This document shows positions 53,001 through 64,000 of a stretch of DNA of 64,000 nucleotides, one piece after another. Made by a program: the position numbers and the translations under genes. Every line of letters starts with the position of its first letter. Position 1 is the first letter of the stretch. This DNA comes from Purshia tridentata (taxonomy: Eukaryota; Streptophyta; Magnoliopsida; Rosales; Rosaceae). Where the stretch lies: contig QANT01008395.1 of NCBI GenBank assembly GCA_003254885.1, positions 28,553 through 92,552 of the forward strand. Direction: 5' to 3'. The notes under the pieces were generated by a model. The model was not told the origin of the DNA. It made no database searches and saw only the letters and a list, made by a program, of their open reading frames with translations.

Positions 53001-54345
53001 AATTCTTGATCTGAATGGAGTCCATATGAAGGTAAAGGTAAGGGATCCTTTTAGGATCTGTTCTTCTGTTATCTTCCATTTTCGTATCAAATAGTTGTCT
53101 TCATTCTTCTGGAAATATTAAGCTTTGAGATGCTATCAGCAAAAATTCTGTGGGATGTTCAGATGTCAACTAAAGTTGAAGTGATTTTTCATCAATTTTC
53201 TAATCATCCCCTGACGTATAAAGTGTAGTTCTTATCAAGCTTCAAACAAAGAAATGATATGGGCTGTGCTCCTTGAAATTCTCAACTAACCTCAAGTCTG
53301 ATGAGTCATTTTTCTCCATTGCTCTCAATTATCAACATACCTACACATTGCCATGATGCTTAGAGGGTACCTTGTTATACCAGTGAAAGGGCTGAACTTT
53401 CCCTCCTATTAGCCCACATGTATTGCAATGGGGATAACTTTAAATGCCACATATGAAAATTTTAGATAGTTAAATGGAACAGAATGACTTCCTCGCCCTC
53501 TCTCTATCTCATAGGCATATTTGTCATGCACATTGTTTTGCACTGCAGGATAGATTGATGAAGGAAGAACCACAGATCGTCTTGCCAGTGTTTACTAATA
53601 TTCACTGCAGCTGATGCCCACTTAGAATGATCAGACCATTTAGATGTTTGATGTGGCCATTAACCAAAGTGGTATAATATTTTCCGGCTACGTTTTTCCC
53701 AGTTGCTAAATCAAATGCAATTCCCCTTTTTGTGGGGGAAAATGATCTACATGCAATTGAAATGCCCCGTTTCCTGTGTAGGCTGGTCTTTTTAAGAAGA
53801 GACAATGTATTCAATGAACCAGTGAAGGATGTTCAAATTGCAAAATGCAAAACCATCCTAAAGAGAAAATATCAGCTTTATTTTTAGCCTTTTGTCATGG
53901 CTTATGTATTCCTTGGGTGTGGTGTGGTGTAACAAATTTGAATTAATAAGTTGGTGCTTCAAGTAACCTCTTTTGCTTTGGTCTTTTGCATTTGCTTCCT
54001 CAAAATGGTGAATCCAAATCCAAACTTGACCAACTGATCTGGTTCGAATCCTGCTGTTAACGTTTTTCTCTCTCGTTTTTCCTTCAAGAATCTTATTCTT
54101 TTTTTACGTGTGATAGAGTTTATGTGTCATTTAATGAGCTCAAATACAATTTCTTATTGTGAACTCCAAAGAAATGAAAAATACAACTTCATTGCCTTTC
54201 ACAAAGGTTGAAAAAGGTACAAAGTAACCCTTCAAAAGAATGTGTGCAAGTCACTTTATTCGCATGTCTTCTTCAAGCTGGACTTTCTTCCTTTAACAGC
54301 CATTACATCCCAGCTTTCTCTCACTTTCTTCAACTATACCCACAG
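53001..54345. other. IRX9H 3' region and spacer
   Basis: The first part is probably 3' UTR, possibly with an intron. Only short frames without domains are seen. Confidence 0.5.
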
Positions 54346-54699
54346 ATGGAACCCAATTTTGACCTGTTTTTACTTGCATGTCTCCATGGCTCATTCATCG
54401 CCTGCGTTCTTCTTCTTGTTATCTCTGTCATGTTGACTGGTCTCTTGCTTGCATTCTCACTCGGACTCCTTTCGATTCTCATAAGTGATTTGTACAACAT
54501 TTCCTTACTGTTTTCTTTCTACTTTGAAGCAGTACTGGAGCCTAATCTTGAACTGGGTTTTGCTCTAATTATCTGTGCGCTGTTCCATCGTGCTGTTAGC
54601 ATCATCTTGGCTGCAAAGCCTTTCTTTGAATCTAGGATTTCCCAGCTCAAAGTAAAGGCAAGACATGTGGTGAATCTCATTGATGGTCTGAGAGTCTGA
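54346..54699 (+). CDS. Small hypothetical membrane protein
   Basis: Open frame of 117 residues from ATG 54346 (MEPNFDLFLLACLHGSF) to the stop at 54697-54699. The same frame is open upstream to 54208, but only without an ATG. It has about three hydrophobic segments: residues about 7-29 (FLLACLHGSFIACVLLLV), about 30-55 (MLTGLLLAFSLGLLSILI) and about 75-95 (LELGFALIICALFHRAVSII). An Arg/Lys-containing tail follows (ESRISQLKVKARHVV). I do not recognise the family. Length, topology and the absence of stops support a real gene, but there is no upstream motif or homology I can cite. It could be a pseudogene or part of a spliced gene. Confidence 0.45.
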   Translation: MEPNFDLFLLACLHGSFIACVLLLVISVMLTGLLLAFSLGLLSILISDLYNISLLFSFYFEAVLEPNLELGFALIICALFHRAVSIILAAKPFFESRISQLKVKARHVVNLIDGLRV

Positions 54700-55535
54700 T
54701 ATCTTCTATATACCCGAAATTTCTTTGATTTGTATTAGAACTTGTGCATGAAATGACGAGCATTGTCCAATGTTATGCACTTCAATTGGATCTACTAAAG
54801 TTGCAGTAAATTTTGTGGTATTAATATTATATGTACTAAACTTACCAAATTTACACCAGATGTGAGATGTACTCTTGATGTGATCTCAGGTCTCAAAATT
54901 GACGACATAAATCATTGATCTCATAGATTCTCATTTGAATATACGATCCAAATTGACAGGCTGATAGTATTTGTATGAAACCACACAAAATATTAACGTA
55001 GTGTTTAAAATCTACCTAATTATAATAAAATATGTACAAACATTAATATCTAAAACTCTAAATTGTAAATCTTTACCTTTTAATAATCCTTACCCTTTAA
55101 TAATTATACACTTATTATTATAATTTAAGTGAATTAGTAATTACGTAAGCATCGCATACAATTTTTTTCAAATGAAACAACCATTTCCAATTTTCCATCC
55201 TATATGACAGGTGAGTGGTTATAGTTCTTGCAAGTGGGCTTGGGTTCAGGCCCAGTCCACGAAGGAACCCAAATTGGCAGTTCCCAATATTTTGGGCCGA
55301 GGTGTGTAACTCAAGGGCCTACCAGCGTCTCCTCTGAGTCCCTACCACTTGGCATTTGTTTCGTCTCGCTTTCAAATTACCCGCCACCTGGCATCCAGCT
55401 GTCATTGTGGGAGAGTAACAACGCGGCAACGCGGCAACGCGGCAACGCCAACAAACTATCACTTCCAACGCTCACCTCACGTTGTCTTCTCAGTCCTCAC
55501 CTCACTGCTAGTCTCCCCAATTTCCAAGTACCACA
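54700..55535 (+). other. VTE1 promoter and leader, with an 8-bp tandem repeat
   Basis: Sequence upstream of VTE1. At 55420-55443 there are three copies of AACGCGGC followed by a partial copy, an unusual GC-rich short repeat in or near the leader. No other gene is seen. Confidence 0.5.
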
Positions 55536-60624
<5,089 letters not shown>

Positions 60625-61872
60625 CCTGTTGATCACTGCTCTGTTGAAGGAACAAACCTTTTTCATCTTTAACTCTTAAATTTTTGAGTTTGGAAAATAG
60701 GTACTTGAAGTTGAAAAACATGGTCATGATGGTCCATGGTCCATACCATGCAAAACCATCTATTAGATGTTTGTTTAATAGTGTAAATTTTCTCCCTTCT
60801 AAGTTTCTGGAAATAGCAGTGTGCAGCAGCACTAACTTGTGTGAATGAAACAAGTGTATTTATTCTGGGTTGAACACGTAGTTTTTTTCTTCTTGTCAGA
60901 AGAATGAGAAAATACAAGTTGTGGGATAAGAGAGAAGATTAAAGTAGAAACACCTTATATGCGGAGATATTTTCCTGTATTAAATAGTTGCAACAGGGTT
61001 ATGGTTCTATTTAGATTTTTTTTTTAGTTTTATTTATTCTATCAAGGCTTTCACAAATTTTTTATAAAAATATTTGATAGTAGAATGATAAAAGGTCATA
61101 TAATTAATTTGTTTAATCTTATTACTCTGCTTCTTTAATTAAACTCTCCGTAGATTTTATACTTAAAAAATGAAAAAGAAATGATAATGTACATTAGAAT
61201 ATTGATTCAAATGTGAGACGGCCCTTATATAATGATATAATGCGATCTCTTTTGTTCAATCAAATAGGGATCCGATCTATTAAAGATGACTTTATGTCAT
61301 TATCTACATAGGCTATGCATAATTAATTCATACACCGACACATGTTAATCAACCAACTACTTGTTTAATGATATTTCTCTTTCACTCTCAAAAGTCAAAT
61401 CCAATTAAATTCCCCATCCTGGCCCATAAAAATCACTCTTCGAGTCACATCCCCCTGTTATGTTCGTCTTTATAAAGTTACCGAGTATGGTTGCATAGTT
61501 ACTTTGAAGAGTGATTATCTGCATTCTACAGTGTCTCGTGTGCAACACGCCTCCTTTTTTTCTTTGTTTTTTGTTTTTGTTATTTTAAGCACCTTTGTGG
61601 GTTTATTCATCATTATGTAGATCTTTTTAACACTTAAAAATATTAGGTAGATTTATTTAATATTAGGAGCTGTAATGTGGACTTTAAATTATTTACTTTA
61701 ATTAAAAGTTATAGCGAAAATAAGCAAAAAAATCCGAATATATCCCATATGACCTTAAATTATTTACTTTAATTAAAAGTTAGACATGCATTTCACTGTT
61801 TTCACATGGTGTACCTACCAACGATATTACTATTACACGTATCTATGCATGTACGACGTCCAATAAATTGCA
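60625..61872. other. VTE1 3' region and spacer
   Basis: AT-rich sequence with only short frames. It includes the upstream region of the bark-storage-protein-like gene. Confidence 0.5.
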
Positions 61873-61880
61873 CTATAAAT
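61873..61880 (+). promoter_or_regulatory. Likely TATA box of the phosphorylase-like gene
   Basis: CTATAAAT lies 121 bases before the start codon at 61994, followed by a CT-rich leader (about 61915-61980), a common plant promoter layout. Confidence 0.5.
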
Positions 61881-61993
61881 TCTTCTTGTTCTTGATATCG
61901 ATTTGTTGCTCCGCATCTCTCTCTTTTCCTCACTGATATCTCTTTTTCTCACAGATCGATCCCTCTCTCTCTCTTTCCAGAAACCAACTAAAG

Positions 61994-64000
61994 ATGAGAA
62001 TTTCAGTAGTAGTTTGCATGGTTGCTTATGGTATGATCAGCTTGATGCTTGATCATGCACACCACACAAATGCTGCATTGTCTGCAGAGACACAGAAGTT
62101 GGTCGACAAGGCCAACGAGAGGGGTCCTTATTTAGGCTTGGTCATTCCAAATACCTTCGAAATGAACCCTCTTCTTCAGTCTCCAAACTTCACCTCAATT
62201 AACTTAATTATAGATCTCTCTGGTAATTGAACATACAATTATATTTATATACCCATAATGTTTTTTTACTTCCATCTTTCCTGCATATACATAAACAAGC
62301 ACGAAATGTTTTCTTACCAAACTGTGAACTGAATTATTGATTAGACTGAGTATTATTGACTGAATGCATGTGTAGTAGTTTAAATTTACAGTTGGTAAGG
62401 GATTAGACTATATATATATGCATGTATATTAATGCTAGTAGATTTCAACAAAAATAATCTCTTTCCCTAGTTATCCTTTTTATTTTGTTACCTTCTTTTA
62501 ATTTGTGGGTTTTAATTAGGAAGGAGATTTCGGTTTGGAACCATTGCTGCAAAGAAAGTCATATTAGTCATGACAGGATTAGGAATGGTACATATTATTC
62601 TTTCAATTTTCCTTCTCTTTTGGTTTTCTATCTCATTTATCCTTAATTAATTTGTTTTAATTAACTTTTAAGGGTTTGTTTGAATATTGTAGATTAATGC
62701 AGGAATAACTACGCAGCTTTTATTAAGCCTGTTCAATATAGAAGGAGTGCTACATTATGGCATAGCAGGCAATGCAAACCCATCTCTCAACATTGCAGAT
62801 GTTGCCATTCCTCAGTATTGGTCCCATACTGCTCTTTGGAACTGGCAGGTACACAAAGATGATCTAAAAGCCAAGACAAGAGCTTCAATCTAATAAACTC
62901 ATACATACACTTGTATATAATCAAGCGTGAAAATTAGTGTAGCCATATAATTAATTGGAGACAAAAATTATATTAAATACCTAAGACATGCACATAGATA
63001 ATAAGAATATTGTACAGCAGATCAAGCCGAAAAGGCAAGTTTGGTCTTTCCATTCTTAATTAGTTTCTTAGATATTGAAGTATATAAAGGAGTGGAATTA
63101 AAAGGAACTTGAATGTGGGCTTTGCCCAGTTTCTGAACTTATAAATTAATGGTGCAGAGATTTGGAAAAGGGCCTGAAGATGAGCTACCCCTTGAATCAA
63201 ACGGAGACTACACCAGGGAACTTGGGTTCATAAAAGTTGCAAACTATACAGTGAATGTGACAGATGGGAGCTCATACGACAACTTGTTGAACAACATTTG
63301 GTATCAACCAGAGGAAGTCTTCCCCATAGATGCTACTCCTGAACAAAGGGAACATGCCTTTTGGGTCCCCGTTGATCCCCGCTACTATAAAATCGCAAAA
63401 GAACTAGAGGTAATTTTTCTATTTAAGAGGGAAAATTTAATGACACTGTTAGATTGATTTGTTTGTATGTTATAAAATGTCATATCATAGACGAAGTCAT
63501 TTTAAAATTATTATTAGAGAAATTACAATAGCTGATCACATTATTATGTGGGTTGATATGCTTATATATGTCCCGTTCAAGCAAATATGTCATTACTTCA
63601 CTCTCTAGGTCCTACAAAGTATTGTAGTTTTATAATCGTAACCGTTCATGTTATAGGTCATTCTCAAGGGTCATTCATGTACAAAAATTAGCCAAATTGA
63701 TAATTGTTTAGTTATCTTAAACTATAGAAATTCTTCATTGTAGAATCCTACAAATAACATTAAATGTAGGATACTTCATGGGGTCACTAACATGTAGTTT
63801 TTTAACAATCCGAACCATGTATACTTTAAATCTCTATTCATAGATCATTCTTGCAAAAAATTAGCCAAATTGGAATCATTTGCCCATGTAATATATAACA
63901 ACCGATGAAATAAGTACACACCACGTTACATTACGCATAATATTATGATCAACGTGGTTTAAAAATATGATTTAACAATAGGATATCTCTCGCATTATTG
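61994..64000 (+). CDS. Bark storage protein A-like / nucleoside phosphorylase family protein (3' end outside the window)
   Basis: Member of the PNP_UDP_1 phosphorylase family, which in plants includes bark and vegetative storage proteins of vacuoles. Visible coding exons: 61994-62222, 62520-62587, 62693-62848 and 63158-63409, in frame, giving about 235 residues. The gene continues past the window: the donor after 63409 is followed by intron to the end. There is an N-terminal signal peptide (RISVVVCMVAYGMISLML). Conserved blocks are ERGPYLGLVIPN, the sheet KKVILVMTGLGMINAGITTQ and LHYGIAGNANPSLNIADVAI, a phosphorylase-type glycine-rich loop. Next come YWSHTALWNWQ and FPIDATPEQREHAFWVPVD. Catalytic activity may have been lost in storage-protein members; the key C-terminal residues are outside the window. 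Confidence 0.88.

Noticed and set aside
54037-54052. GGTTCGAATCC, a perfect tRNA B-box-like word
   Set aside because: No matching A box, anticodon arm or acceptor stem at the expected distances, so no tRNA or SINE call.

Overview
The window is nuclear DNA of a dicot plant. It has AT-rich, repeat-filled intergenic DNA, many short introns with GT/AG borders, (TA)n, (GA)n and (TG)n microsatellites, and plant-specific genes (EMF1, IRX9H, tocopherol cyclase, TCX/CPP). A woody rosid, perhaps Rosaceae, is my guess only. Exon models were built by hand from splice sites, reading-frame continuity and remembered family sequences; no alignment was run.

Layout from left to right: PEX4 ubiquitin-conjugating enzyme (+, 404-2897) converges on an alpha/beta hydrolase (-, 3577-6704). 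A tesmin/TSO1-like CXC protein of the TCX5/TCX6 type follows (-, 8414-13408). About 9-10 kb of AT-rich DNA comes next, holding one 5'-truncated LINE fragment with a 19-bp target-site duplication (16976-18028). EMBRYONIC FLOWER 1 (+, 23464-28730) has a telobox-rich promoter and leader intron. After another AT-rich gap comes an L-gulonolactone-oxidase-like gene (-, 33253-38175), whose coding exon is split by an incomplete Ty1/copia element (about 34723-37519). Then come a single-exon ARM-repeat protein (-, 40640-41608), ER membrane complex subunit 1 EMC1 (-, 42596-48262), the family-GT43 xylan gene IRX9H (+, 50761-53000), a small orphan membrane protein (54346-54699), tocopherol cyclase VTE1 (+, 55536-60624) and the first exons of a bark-storage-protein/nucleoside-phosphorylase-like gene (+, 61994 onward).

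These are independent housekeeping and developmental genes, not an operon-like system. Two blocks look like ancestral microsynteny as I remember Arabidopsis: PEX4 beside the hydrolase (At5g25760/At5g25770), and EMF1 - GulLO - ARM - EMC1 (At5g11530 to At5g11560).

I found no previously undescribed system. The most interesting points are the copia-disrupted GulLO gene with its odd one-LTR element, a cluster of eight teloboxes around the EMF1 leader, a 6-nt coding exon in PEX4, a GC-AG intron in VTE1, a 15-residue tandem repeat in the TCX protein, and the orphan membrane protein. Ambiguous bases at 21540 and 49468 suggest a draft assembly.
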